Origin: Anaerobaca sp035448545
GTDB lineage: Bacteria; Planctomycetota; Phycisphaerae; Sedimentisphaerales; Anaerobacaceae
Length of the DNA stretch: 64,000 nt
Direction of reading: 5' to 3'
Assembly (NCBI GenBank): GCA_035448545.1
Contig: DAOTJE010000009.1
Coordinates: 1-64,000, forward strand
Positions 30,648 to 39,641 of this stretch are shown here, in pieces; within the stretch, counting starts at the first letter, position 1, and the number at the start of each line of letters is the position of its first letter. A program made the translations under genes and the position numbers. The notes below the pieces were generated by a model that saw only the letters and a program-made list of their open reading frames with translations, did not search any database and was not told the DNA's origin.

Positions 30648-33600
30648 TCAGGGCGCATAGCGGCCTCGCGCACCGCCGACCGAAGGCATTGCACTCTGCC
30701 AGTTGTTCGGATCGTCGCTGTAGCGATCGGCGCGCATTCTCGACAGGGACAGGCCGGAACCATCGGCCCCGATGGGCCAGGGATCGTGGCCGGCGGGGAA
30801 ATCGTCGTGCCGCGAACCATCGCTGTACCGGACGCGTTCGAGGCAGATCCACTCGCGCCGCCCATCGTCCGCGAGATCGCCCGGCGCGCTGAGCTGAACC
30901 GTCCCTGTGCTGTTGCTCAGCGACCCTGCGCCCCACTCAAAAACCTGCGCCGATGCGCCGACGGAATAGAGCCTTTCGAGCACGGCACGATCCTTGGCCA
31001 GCACGAGATAGCGTCTCGGCGGCAAGGTCACCGGAGGATCATCCGGGAAGAAGAACTCGACGCTTGGGTGGTCGGGATCGTCGCTGAAACGCCAGGGAAC
31101 CGCCCTCTCGAAATCGTAGAACACCACCTCGCTGTCGCTGGCATTCAGCAGCTCCACGTACTCGGCATGCTGGGACAACCCCGGATTGTACATGATCTCG
31201 GTGATCACAACAGGCCCGACCTGTGGGTAGGGGTTGCGCTGCCCCGGCGTCGGCCGGCTCATGGCCATGAAGTGGCTCGCCCCCGTACTGGTCCGGTGCC
31301 GGCCGAATGTCACGCCCGATTCCGACGGTCCGAACGTAACCGCGTCGCTGTAGCCGGTCAGAACACCATCGCAACCGGAGTGCAGGTACGCCGTCTCGCC
31401 GCTGCGGCTGAAAGCGAACGGCTCGCGACAGCCCGGGTCCTTCTCATTGCCGAAGTGCTGGTCCTCGGTCAGAACGAGGTATCCCTGCGGCGCGATCGTC
31501 GTGCCCGGCGCGATTTCATACCGGGTCAGGTCGTCGGCGCTGTCGCTGACGAACCAACCGCCAACGTCAACCGGCTCGTCGGTGGTGTTGTGAAGCTCGA
31601 TCCAGTCCGGGACCCCTCCGGAGGAATTGGCCAGAAGCTCGTTGATGACAATCGCCCCGGGAGCCGGTATCTGGCCGGCGTCGTCGAAGCCCGGCGATCC
31701 ACCCGCTGTGGCGCTCGGACGCCAGGCGTCATGGTGGTTCCAGGCGTCCGTTCCGCCAAGGCTCCGAGCGGTGAGGGAGAAACCCGCTCCGTCGGTGATC
31801 CCATACCAATCGTCTCTGTAACGAACCGCCTGGATAACCGTGCCGGCCGCGTCACAAAGCTCGATCCGCTCGCCCGCGTTGCTCAGGCTGCCCGCATACT
31901 GCCCGGCGATGGGAAGACCGGCGCCGTGGTTCGCCTCGAACGCCGCAAGTTCCTTGACCACCAGCACATGACCTCCCGGCGTCAGCTCGACATCCGAGAA
32001 GGTGAAATCAATCCCGTCGGTGAACCGGACCCTGTTGAGGTTGATGGGCACGGATCCAACGTTGGTCAGTTCCACGTACTCCGCATTGGGATCGAGCGGA
32101 TGGTACATGATCTCGCTGATGCGAAGGCTCTCGGCGACCGGGCCGACCGCAAAGGTCGCCTCGTTCAGAGCGCTCCAGACGCCTCCCAGCAGGGCGCGGG
32201 CCTTGACGTGCGTGCTCGTCGTCAGCGGGATCGGACCGGTGTACCGGAGGGCGTCCTCGGGCTCCTTGGCGGTCTCCTTGTCCGCCACTTCGAGCTCGAC
32301 GCCGATCAGGAAGTCGGAACTCGTCGGCGAGACGTTCAGGCCATGGATGGCCAGGAGGTTGTAGCCGCTTCGCAGAGTTGGGATGTGCGAGGAAATGTCC
32401 ACCGCCTCGAAGACCACCGCGGCGGCATCGTCATGCGATGCGCCGGCGACGGAATTCCACGCCGGTACGCCGCTGAAGTTGCGGCGGGCTACCTCCGTCC
32501 CATTGAGGTAGGCGACAAACCCATCGTCGTACTGCATTTTCAGCGTCATCGTATGCAGGGCGTTCCGATCGCCAGTGAACTCGAAAGGAATACGAATATA
32601 ACACGAACCGTTGACGCCGTACATCTGTTCGCCGACATCGACGCCGATGTAGCTTTCGTATCCGCTGCTACGCTCGTAGCCGACGCCGCCGGGTGAGCCA
32701 CGAGAGATCGTCCAGCGCGAGTCCTCGTAGGCGCGGGGATTCGTCCAGTTCCCCACATCAGGTCCCGTCGGGACCAGGACGTACTTGGCTGCGTTCTGAG
32801 GAACGAGTTTCGTAACAGTCGGCTGGATGGTGGCCTGGGGCTCGCCCGGATCGGTCCCATCCAGGCTGTAGTAGATATCGACGCCATTGTACGGCGGGAT
32901 CAGATAGAGCCGGTCGCCGGCTGAGGCGTAGCCCCCCTGCCGGTACGAGGTGTTGACCGCGAAGAGCGGCCCGTCGAACGTGTACAGACCCTCGTTCATG
33001 CAAGCGGTCATGAAGATGTCCCGACGGTCGGGCAGCCACGTGCTGACGATATAGTTGTTCATGCTGCCGATCACGCCCTGAAGCTCGTCGCGAAGCGCGT
33101 TGAATCGCGCGTGCACATTCTGTGAGGCCAGGGCGCCGCCGTTATAGAAATGGCGGTAGAGGCGGTCACCGAAGAGCTGGCGAAACTGCCGGCTGGCCTT
33201 GAGGGCGCGGTAAAGAATTCCGTTGGCGTTGCTCTGGCTGTTGAGCTCGGAGAACCGGTTGAGGGTCAACTGGCTCGGTTCGAAGGTTCCTTCGGCGTCC
33301 CAGACGAAGAACTTCCACTGGCCGGTCGGGGACCGTTCGGCGGCGGCCGCCCAGTTGTTCTGAGGCCAGTCCCAGTCGTTGGGCCACAGGCGGATGATGA
33401 GGTAGTCGACAAACGAGGGGATGTCGAGCAGCCGGCCCATCTGCTCGTAATTTGCGGGGTCATCCAGATTGTGCGTGCGGGCAAACTCCATCATGGCGTC
33501 CCACGACCGCGTGTCACCGTCACGGATGCCGTTCATGGTCATCACGTCCCACGGCTGGTCGCTGTCGAACCACTCCTGGCAGGCCTCTTCCTTGATGTGC

Positions 33601-34997
33601 TCGGTGGGATTGAAGTAGCCCTTGTATTCGCCGTTGATGAACAGGTTCGCCATGGTTCCGAGCGCCGCCGCATTGCCCATGTCCTTGTGCAGCCGGCGCA
33701 GCAACTCGTCCTTGATGAAGGGATTGCTCTGGTCGTTGTGCCCGGCGCGAAGAACGATGCTCTTGAACCGCTCCGCGTTCGATTCGGCGAACAGCGGCTG
33801 CTCCAGCCAGCTCGCCCCATACTGGCCCCGAAAATAGAGCCGGAGGCTGAACTTGCCGTTGCCTGACCAACGACCGCTCTGCCGCACATAGCGCGGACGC
33901 ATGTAAGGACTGCCGTGGACGCGCAGGCCGCAGTCGATCTGAAATGCGCCGTCGTCCTGCGGGATGAGCCACTCGCACGAGACGGGCCTCTCCAAATCCC
34001 GGTTGGTGGGGTTGTTGTAGCTGCCGGGCCCGCTGGGTGTCCAGACGCCGTCGACGTAGGAGCCCCCGACGATGGCCATGACCCCGTCCGGCTCGTAGAA
34101 GGTCTTGCCGGGATCGCCCACCAACGAGATGACCGGCAGCGACCGGATGCTCTCGGAGGCACCCAGAATATACGTATGCGTATAGACCCTCGTGGGCTTC
34201 CAGCCGGGCTTGATGGCCATGGCGCGCAGGCACGTGGTCGTGCCGATCCGCAGGGGCGCCGTGTAGGGCCGACCGGGTGGGAAACGACCCGACTCGTCGT
34301 TCGGGACCCGGCCGTTGGTGGTGTAGATGATCTCGGCCCCCTCGGTGGCGCACGTGATGACCAGGTCGAACGGTCCGTCGTAGAAGCCGCGCTCGTGGCT
34401 GAATCGCAGCGGAGCCAACTCGCCGAGATAGCCCTCGTTGTTGGGCTGGCCCGGCGTGGGAAGGCCGAAGAAACGCAGTGTCTCCCCGCCGTCGGGATAC
34501 CGCCCGAACGACACGTCGGCCGTCTGTTCGCCGAACGTCAGGCGGTCGATCAGGGTCGTCCCATCGGCGCCGAACAGGCAGACCTCATCCCCGGAGGCGT
34601 CCAGCTTGAAACCCGCATGGAGCTTGAACATCGGGTGCGCGCCGCCGTCCGTCACTTCCTCGTCGGCCCAGACGATCAGGTATGCCCCGGGCTCGATGGT
34701 GGTCACGCCAGGCTCGTTGGTGGGAAACCGCCACTTCGCCGGATCATCCGGATCGTCCGTCAGGTACATGCCCCCCACGTCCACCGGCACCTCGCCGCCG
34801 TTGTAGATTTCGATCCAGTCGTCGAAATCCAACTGAAGATCCCGGACGTTGCTGACATTCGAGGCCATCACCTCGTTGATAAACAAAGGAATTCCGACAG
34901 CGTGCGGCTCCTGCGTCAGATCGCCCGCACCACCCGGACCGGCCATGACCGCCGTCAGCCATCCACAGAAAACACACGTCGCAACCACTTTCCGCAT
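30648..34997 (-). CDS. Giant secreted CotH-kinase / lamin-tail-domain protein
   Basis: A 1449-residue exported protein. Signal peptide about 1-22 (MRKVVATCVFCGWLTAVMAG). A first lamin-tail domain follows (about 36-160, FINEVMASNVSNVRDLQLDF), then a chitobiase-type C-terminal-like beta domain (about 190-275, ITCATEGAEIIYTTNGRVPN). The CotH kinase-like domain spans about 285-610, with FINGEYKGYFNPTEHIKEE and WKFFVWDAEGTFEP, the latter being the metal-binding WDxE/D region. Next come a second chitobiase-like strand set (VDIYYSLDGTDP), a jelly-roll domain (MQYDDGFVAYLNGTEVAR) and three more lamin-tail domains opening LRISEIMYHP, IVINELLAN and VVITEIMYNP. It is probably surface-attached or released, and may bind sugars or phosphorylate proteins. 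AAGGAT precedes the ATG. Confidence 0.85.
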   Translation of the reverse strand: MRKVVATCVFCGWLTAVMAGPGGAGDLTQEPHAVGIPLFINEVMASNVSNVRDLQLDFDDWIEIYNGGEVPVDVGGMYLTDDPDDPAKWRFPTNEPGVTTIEPGAYLIVWADEEVTDGGAHPMFKLHAGFKLDASGDEVCLFGADGTTLIDRLTFGEQTADVSFGRYPDGGETLRFFGLPTPGQPNNEGYLGELAPLRFSHERGFYDGPFDLVITCATEGAEIIYTTNGRVPNDESGRFPPGRPYTAPLRIGTTTCLRAMAIKPGWKPTRVYTHTYILGASESIRSLPVISLVGDPGKTFYEPDGVMAIVGGSYVDGVWTPSGPGSYNNPTNRDLERPVSCEWLIPQDDGAFQIDCGLRVHGSPYMRPRYVRQSGRWSGNGKFSLRLYFRGQYGASWLEQPLFAESNAERFKSIVLRAGHNDQSNPFIKDELLRRLHKDMGNAAALGTMANLFINGEYKGYFNPTEHIKEEACQEWFDSDQPWDVMTMNGIRDGDTRSWDAMMEFARTHNLDDPANYEQMGRLLDIPSFVDYLIIRLWPNDWDWPQNNWAAAAERSPTGQWKFFVWDAEGTFEPSQLTLNRFSELNSQSNANGILYRALKASRQFRQLFGDRLYRHFYNGGALASQNVHARFNALRDELQGVIGSMNNYIVSTWLPDRRDIFMTACMNEGLYTFDGPLFAVNTSYRQGGYASAGDRLYLIPPYNGVDIYYSLDGTDPGEPQATIQPTVTKLVPQNAAKYVLVPTGPDVGNWTNPRAYEDSRWTISRGSPGGVGYERSSGYESYIGVDVGEQMYGVNGSCYIRIPFEFTGDRNALHTMTLKMQYDDGFVAYLNGTEVARRNFSGVPAWNSVAGASHDDAAAVVFEAVDISSHIPTLRSGYNLLAIHGLNVSPTSSDFLIGVELEVADKETAKEPEDALRYTGPIPLTTSTHVKARALLGGVWSALNEATFAVGPVAESLRISEIMYHPLDPNAEYVELTNVGSVPINLNRVRFTDGIDFTFSDVELTPGGHVLVVKELAAFEANHGAGLPIAGQYAGSLSNAGERIELCDAAGTVIQAVRYRDDWYGITDGAGFSLTARSLGGTDAWNHHDAWRPSATAGGSPGFDDAGQIPAPGAIVINELLANSSGGVPDWIELHNTTDEPVDVGGWFVSDSADDLTRYEIAPGTTIAPQGYLVLTEDQHFGNEKDPGCREPFAFSRSGETAYLHSGCDGVLTGYSDAVTFGPSESGVTFGRHRTSTGASHFMAMSRPTPGQRNPYPQVGPVVITEIMYNPGLSQHAEYVELLNASDSEVVFYDFERAVPWRFSDDPDHPSVEFFFPDDPPVTLPPRRYLVLAKDRAVLERLYSVGASAQVFEWGAGSLSNSTGTVQLSAPGDLADDGRREWICLERVRYSDGSRHDDFPAGHDPWPIGADGSGLSLSRMRADRYSDDPNNWQSAMPSVGGARGRYAP

Positions 34998-35351
34998 GCT
35001 GGATCCTTGCATCGTCGGAACTCCGATGCCGGTGCCGAGATCGTTACGCCCGCGTCGATGTGGCGTGCCCCAAAGGATTATCGGACAGTCCCAACCCGTT
35101 GTCACAGCCCCCAGACCGGCCATCACATCTCCTCACTGGCAATACGTGGGCATTTCATAGTATAGCAGATGCATCCGCGAAAATCGAGCGACATCTCTGA
35201 GATCGTCAAACGGGTCGATGACGAAGCGGCGGCTGATCCTCGACATCCCGGAAAGCCCGGTGGCGCCGGGCAAGAAGAGAGTCACCGGGGGCGTGGCGGG
35301 CAGCGCGGATGGGGTGATATGCAGCGTTCTGATCTACTACCGCGTGGCCCC

Positions 35352-35564
35352 ATGCACCATCGGGCCGGTCTGACCGGTCTTGCCGTTGGGAGCACGGTGT
35401 TCTCGGCCATCCTTGTCTCGGCAACGCCAGGCCTGATTCTGCCCTTCCTGTTCCGCCGAATCGGCATCGATCCAGCCGTCGGCTCGGGGCCGCTCGCGAC
35501 CGCCGCCAACGACTCCATCCGTGTGGCTGTCCGCCTGTCGTCGGCAATGATACCGGCCGGCTGA
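35352..35564 (+). pseudogene. MgtE magnesium transporter, C-terminal remnant
   Basis: The frame encodes GLAVGSTVFSAILVSATPGLI followed by LPFLFRRIGIDPAVGSGPLATAANDSIRV. The LPFLFRR-x-GIDPAxxSGPxxTxAND string is the diagnostic last transmembrane region of MgtE-type Mg2+ channels. The N domain, CBS domains and first four helices are missing, and the normal final helix (a LIYF-like end) is lost. It is a fragment of a decayed gene. No start signal precedes it. Confidence 0.65.
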
Positions 35565-35582
35565 ACACCCCTGGCCCCGCGC

Positions 35583-36326
35583 TCACCGAGCCTGCCGACG
35601 TCTCAGGAACTGACGAATGTTCCGGATGCGCAGATCGAACGTGGGGTGGGTGGAGAAGTACTCGCCCAGATCCAGCGGGCCGGCCGACGTCTTCAGTTCG
35701 GCCAGGCGTTCGAGCAATCGGATCGATGCCTGCGGATCATAACCTGCCGCAGCGGCCAGCCGCACACCCAACCTGTCCGCCTCCAACTCATGGTCGCGAG
35801 AATAGGCCGTTTCCAGGAACTGCACGCCCACGTGCCGCAGCCACCCGCCCAGAAGGCCCCGCACGGCAGCCGTACGCGAAGCAACGGACACCGCCGAATT
35901 GGTCACGATCCGCTCGATGGCGTGACCGCTGATGATATGCCCCATCTCGTGGCCCAGGACGAAGGCCAACTCGTCGCGTTCGCCCTGGCACAGGTCGATG
36001 ATCGGCCGGCTGACAAAGACGAAACCGCCGGGTAGCGCAAAGGCATTCGGCTCGCCGGCGGAAAACGCCTCGAAATGGAAGGAACGCCGCTTGTTTGCCA
36101 CGCACCCGGCCAGTCGCGACCCGACGTCATTCAGGACTTCTCCGGTCGCCGGATCGTCGTCCGCCGCGATCTGCCCGCGGACCTCCCGGGCCAGATCCAG
36201 TCCGACGTCGTGCTCCAGCCGGATGATTTCATCGTCTGTGGCGGTCAGCGATCCCCAAAACCATCGGGCCTTGCGAACAGCAGGACCCGCCTTCCTTCCC
36301 AGATTGTAGAACAAACCACCTGCCAT
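35583..36326 (-). CDS. M48-family zinc metalloprotease
   Basis: A 247-residue peptidase related to YggG/LoiP and Oma1-type M48 enzymes. The zinc site is FVLGHEMGHIISGHAIER (HExxH), with the third ligand in the downstream HELEADRLGVRLAA motif. FEAFSAGEPNAFALPGGFVFVSRPI is the upstream strand pair typical of the family, and the C-terminus has EYFSTHPTFDLRIRNIRQ, the conserved S-T-H-P substrate-cleft motif. No clear signal peptide is visible, though a short Trp-containing hydrophobic stretch lies near residues 20-30, so location is uncertain; relatives act in membrane protein quality control. The start ATG follows a weak GAGTGAC. The gene is a single unit, convergent with the MgtE remnant. Confidence 0.9.
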   Translation of the reverse strand: MAGGLFYNLGRKAGPAVRKARWFWGSLTATDDEIIRLEHDVGLDLAREVRGQIAADDDPATGEVLNDVGSRLAGCVANKRRSFHFEAFSAGEPNAFALPGGFVFVSRPIIDLCQGERDELAFVLGHEMGHIISGHAIERIVTNSAVSVASRTAAVRGLLGGWLRHVGVQFLETAYSRDHELEADRLGVRLAAAAGYDPQASIRLLERLAELKTSAGPLDLGEYFSTHPTFDLRIRNIRQFLRRRQAR

Positions 36327-36575
36327 ATGTCACTCTTGCATCTCCCACGGACGCGCGGTCTCCCGCGTGCGCAATGACCGCGCCTCCGGGACCCACTATA
36401 GCATCCGTGACCAAGCCATCCAAGCAAAAGGACCGTTCCCGACCGCCGAGCCGCCCCTTCGGGGCATTATCATCGGTCCTGCGATCGAATGGTGCGGGAC
36501 ATCCGGCGCTCGGGCCATAGCAACGGCCCTGTGAAGACAGGCTGAGGAATCCGGACCCGTACAAACGTATCAAGC

Positions 36576-36603
36576 TTGACAACGGCCGTCATTGTCTTAT
36601 AAT
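36576..36603 (+). promoter_or_regulatory. Strong sigma-70-type promoter for the pilT locus
   Basis: A perfect -35 TTGACA (36576-36581) and a perfect -10 TATAAT (36598-36603) are separated by 16 bases, about 125 bases before the pilT start. It is the best promoter match noticed in the window and points into the pilT operon. Confidence 0.8.
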
Positions 36604-36730
36604 ATGGGATTGTAAGGGTTTGTTTCTGCAAATCTTACCGTAAGAAATGGGTCGGCGAGTGACCTGTCCGTGCGCTGCGGTCGTCGCGGCGTGAGGGTTG
36701 GTGTTCTCGTCCTTTGGAGCATGCAGCACG

Positions 36731-37864
36731 ATGACATCGGACCAACCGCTGGACGCCCACAAGGCGCTGGATCATGAGCCCCAGTTGGACAAGTACTTCA
36801 AGGTCGCCATCAAGACGCTCGCCAACGACATCCACCTGAAGGTCGGCCAGCCCCCGAAGCTCCGCCTGCAAGGCGTCCTGAAGAACACCACCGGTGACGT
36901 CCTGACGGCCGAGCGAATGGAAGAACTGGTGTTCGAGATCATGAGCCCGGCCCAGAAGGACTTCTTCCTGAAGAACGGGACCCTCGATTTCGCCCACGAG
37001 ATCGGCAAGGAGCACCGGTTCCGGATCAACGTCTTTCGCCAACGCGGAATGATCAGCCTGGTGGCCCGGCGGGTCAGCGCGCACGTGCCGTCGTTTGAGA
37101 GTCTGCATCTGCCGCCGATTCTGGAGAAGATCGCGGAGACCCACCAGGGCCTGGTCCTCGTCGTCGGCGCCACGGGCAGCGGCAAGACCACCACGATCGC
37201 TTCCATGCTCGACCACATCACCCGGACGCGGGCCTGCCATATTGTGACAGTGGAAGACCCCATCGAGTATCTGTACAACGACAACAAGGCGATCGTCTCC
37301 CAGCGGGAGATCGGAATCGACGTTGCGAACTACGAGGAAGCGCTGACGTACCTGATGCGACAGGACCCGGACGTCGTCTTCGTCGGCGAGATGCGGGACG
37401 CCCGGACGGTCACGGCCGGGATGCGGGCGGCCGAGACGGGCCATCTGGTCATGGGAACCATGCACTCGGCAAACGCGTCGCAGGCCGTTCACCGCCTGCT
37501 CGACCTGTTCCCGCAGGAAGAGCGAGATCTGGTCCGACAGGCCCTGGCCTTGGCGATCAAGGCGATCATCAGCCAGGTCCTGATGCCGTCCATTCGCGAG
37601 GGGATCAGCCGCGTGCCGGCGGTCGAGGTTCTGCTGGCCAACGCCGCCGTACGGAAGCTCATCGCCGAGGGTCGCGAGGCCGACCTCCCCAGCGTCATCC
37701 GAGGCGCCCAGAGGGAGGGCATGATCGACCTGACCGACAGCCTCTGCCGACTCATTCAGGAGGGATGGGTCGATCCGAAGGATGCTTATCCTGTGGCGCC
37801 CAATACCGAAGAGCTGAAGATGGCCCTGAAGGGAATCCGAACCACTGCCGGAGGCATCCTCTGA
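36731..37864 (+). CDS. pilT: Type IV pilus retraction ATPase PilT/PilU-like
   Basis: A 377-residue hexameric ATPase that powers pilus retraction at the cytoplasmic face. Walker A is GATGSGKTT (about 146-153), the Asp box is EDPIEYLYNDNKAIVSQREIG, Walker B is DPDVVFVGEMRD, and the His box is AAETGHLVMGTMHS. Its opening helix-strand ANDIHLKVGQPPKLRLQG is the usual PilT N domain. The end (VDPKDAYPVAPNTEELKMALKG) matches PilU/PilT C-terminal patterns in which the Y-x-x-A-x-N/D motif occurs. All catalytic residues are present, unlike the following gene. The start ATG is chosen behind TTGGAGCATGC. It is followed by the degenerate GspE-like gene after 67 bases. Confidence 0.93.
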   Translation: MTSDQPLDAHKALDHEPQLDKYFKVAIKTLANDIHLKVGQPPKLRLQGVLKNTTGDVLTAERMEELVFEIMSPAQKDFFLKNGTLDFAHEIGKEHRFRINVFRQRGMISLVARRVSAHVPSFESLHLPPILEKIAETHQGLVLVVGATGSGKTTTIASMLDHITRTRACHIVTVEDPIEYLYNDNKAIVSQREIGIDVANYEEALTYLMRQDPDVVFVGEMRDARTVTAGMRAAETGHLVMGTMHSANASQAVHRLLDLFPQEERDLVRQALALAIKAIISQVLMPSIREGISRVPAVEVLLANAAVRKLIAEGREADLPSVIRGAQREGMIDLTDSLCRLIQEGWVDPKDAYPVAPNTEELKMALKGIRTTAGGIL

Positions 37865-37931
37865 TGCAGCGCGGACCCCGCGCTTCTGCCATGACTCGCA
37901 TGATCGTAACCCTATGGGAATGGAGCAATCA

Positions 37932-39584
37932 ATGCCAGGTATCCTGCTGCTGTCCGTCGAGTACGGCGGATACGTGTCGATCGTCAAGCTTGCCGTCTTT
38001 GTCGCGCTGTACTTTCTATGGCTTCTGCTGGTCCGCTGGGCGGCGCACGACGCCAAAGCCGTCGACACCAACGTCGGATTCTGGATCGGTCTGATCCTCG
38101 GCGCCGGGGCCCTGGCCATTCTGCTCTGGTGGCTGATCCCCGTGTTTATTGCCGGCCTGCTGATCTACCTGGTAGCCATCGCGGCCACCGGTCTGGCCTA
38201 CGTGAAACACCGCAATGCGCGCGTGCTGGACTTCGACCGTGTGCTGACGATTGAACACATCAAGAGTCTCTTCGCCAAGTCGGAGAAGCTCGAGGCGATG
38301 GAGAGCTTCCAGTTCATTACCGCCAACAACAATGAAGTACCGCCTCCGGAGCCGCGGACCCCGACGTTCTTCGGCTACCGCATCGCCTACGACGTGCTCA
38401 CCGATGCCATGTGGCGCCGCGCCAGCACGATCACCTTCGCCCCCAAAGGAGACAGCTACGAGGTGACGTATTACATCGACGGCGCCGCGACCAAACAGCC
38501 GTCGATGCCCCGGGAACAGATGGAGTACTTCATCCACTTCACGAAAGAATTAGCCGCCCTCGACGCCAACGAGAAACGCAAGCCGCAGAAAGGCAAGTTC
38601 CGCACCCGCCAGAAGAAAGAGAACGCCGACTGGGAAGTGATGACCGCCGGCTCAACCGCCGGAGAGCAGGTTCGCCTCAAGCACATCTCCAAGGAGCACG
38701 ATCAACGTGTCGGCGATCTGGGCCTGGCGCCCGACCAACTGGAGCAAATCGAGAGCCTCACGCAAGTCCGACAAGGTCTCTTCCTCATCGCCGGCCCGCG
38801 CAAGAGCGGCATTACGTCCACGCTCTACGCGTTGTTGCGAAACCACGACGCCTTCCTGAACAGCATCAACACCATCGAGAAACAGCCCGCCGCCCAACTG
38901 CTCAACATCACGCAGAACGTGTTCGCCCTGACGGACACCGGGACGACCACATACGCCAAGAAGCTCCAATCCATCGTGCGCATGGGCGCCGACATCATCG
39001 GCGTGGGGGAATGCGAAGACGCCGACACCGCCAAGATCGCCAGTGCCGCCGCCCAGGACGGCAAACTCGTGTATGTCGTCATGAACGCCGACAATGTGCT
39101 CCAGGCATTGGGCAAATGGATCAAGATGATCGGTGACAAGAAGCTCATCGCCGAAACGCTCATCGGCGTCAGTAACCAGCGTCTCATGCGAACGCTCTGC
39201 GAGGAGTGCAAGCAGGCGTACGCTCCCAACAAAGAGCTGCTCAAGAAGTTCAACCTGCCGGCGGAGAAGGCCAAGGTCCTGTACCGCCCCGGCAAGGAGG
39301 TTTACGACAAGAAAGGCAAGCCGTCCGTGTGCGAGCACTGCCAGGGAACCGGCTACGTCGGTCGGACCGGCGTCTTTGAGATGATCATGCTGAATGACGA
39401 GTTGCGGGCCGCCCTCCGCCAGGTCAAGCAACTGCCCGAGCTGGGCATGCAGTTCCGGCGTGCCAAGATGCTGTATCTCCAGGAGCAGGCCCTGCGAAAA
39501 GTAATCGTCGGGAAGACGTCGATCCAGGAAATGCTGCGCGTGCTGGCGTCGGGAAAGACATCGGACACGCCGGCGGCACAGTAG
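37932..39584 (+). CDS. Membrane-anchored, degenerate GspE/PilB-like protein
   Basis: A 550-residue protein. The N-terminal 95 residues form three hydrophobic helices (about 12-34, 48-66, 69-90), absent from ordinary GspE. A middle domain (about 125-235) precedes a GspE-like ATPase core: VRQGLFLIAGPRKSGITSTLYALL aligns with the PilB Walker A, but the catalytic Lys is Ile (GPRKSGIT). The Walker B equivalent is ADIIGVGECEDADTA, keeping a Glu but losing the R-D pair, and the His box is GKLVYVVMNADN, lacking His. The tetra-Cys zinc site is intact (CEECKQAY and CEHCQGTGYVGRTGVFE). It is probably a non-hydrolysing structural partner. The start is chosen behind TGGAGCAATC. Confidence 0.85.
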   Translation: MPGILLLSVEYGGYVSIVKLAVFVALYFLWLLLVRWAAHDAKAVDTNVGFWIGLILGAGALAILLWWLIPVFIAGLLIYLVAIAATGLAYVKHRNARVLDFDRVLTIEHIKSLFAKSEKLEAMESFQFITANNNEVPPPEPRTPTFFGYRIAYDVLTDAMWRRASTITFAPKGDSYEVTYYIDGAATKQPSMPREQMEYFIHFTKELAALDANEKRKPQKGKFRTRQKKENADWEVMTAGSTAGEQVRLKHISKEHDQRVGDLGLAPDQLEQIESLTQVRQGLFLIAGPRKSGITSTLYALLRNHDAFLNSINTIEKQPAAQLLNITQNVFALTDTGTTTYAKKLQSIVRMGADIIGVGECEDADTAKIASAAAQDGKLVYVVMNADNVLQALGKWIKMIGDKKLIAETLIGVSNQRLMRTLCEECKQAYAPNKELLKKFNLPAEKAKVLYRPGKEVYDKKGKPSVCEHCQGTGYVGRTGVFEMIMLNDELRAALRQVKQLPELGMQFRRAKMLYLQEQALRKVIVGKTSIQEMLRVLASGKTSDTPAAQ

Positions 39585-39641
39585 AAACAAGTCGGCGTCG
39601 GCGCCCGGAAGCCGAGCCGGAACAGATTCGGAGAACGTGGA

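Noticed and set aside
30474..32696. A 740-codon open frame antisense to the CotH/LTD gene
   Set aside because: The opposite strand has a full set of recognisable domains; this frame has none beyond a short Tat-like stub upstream.
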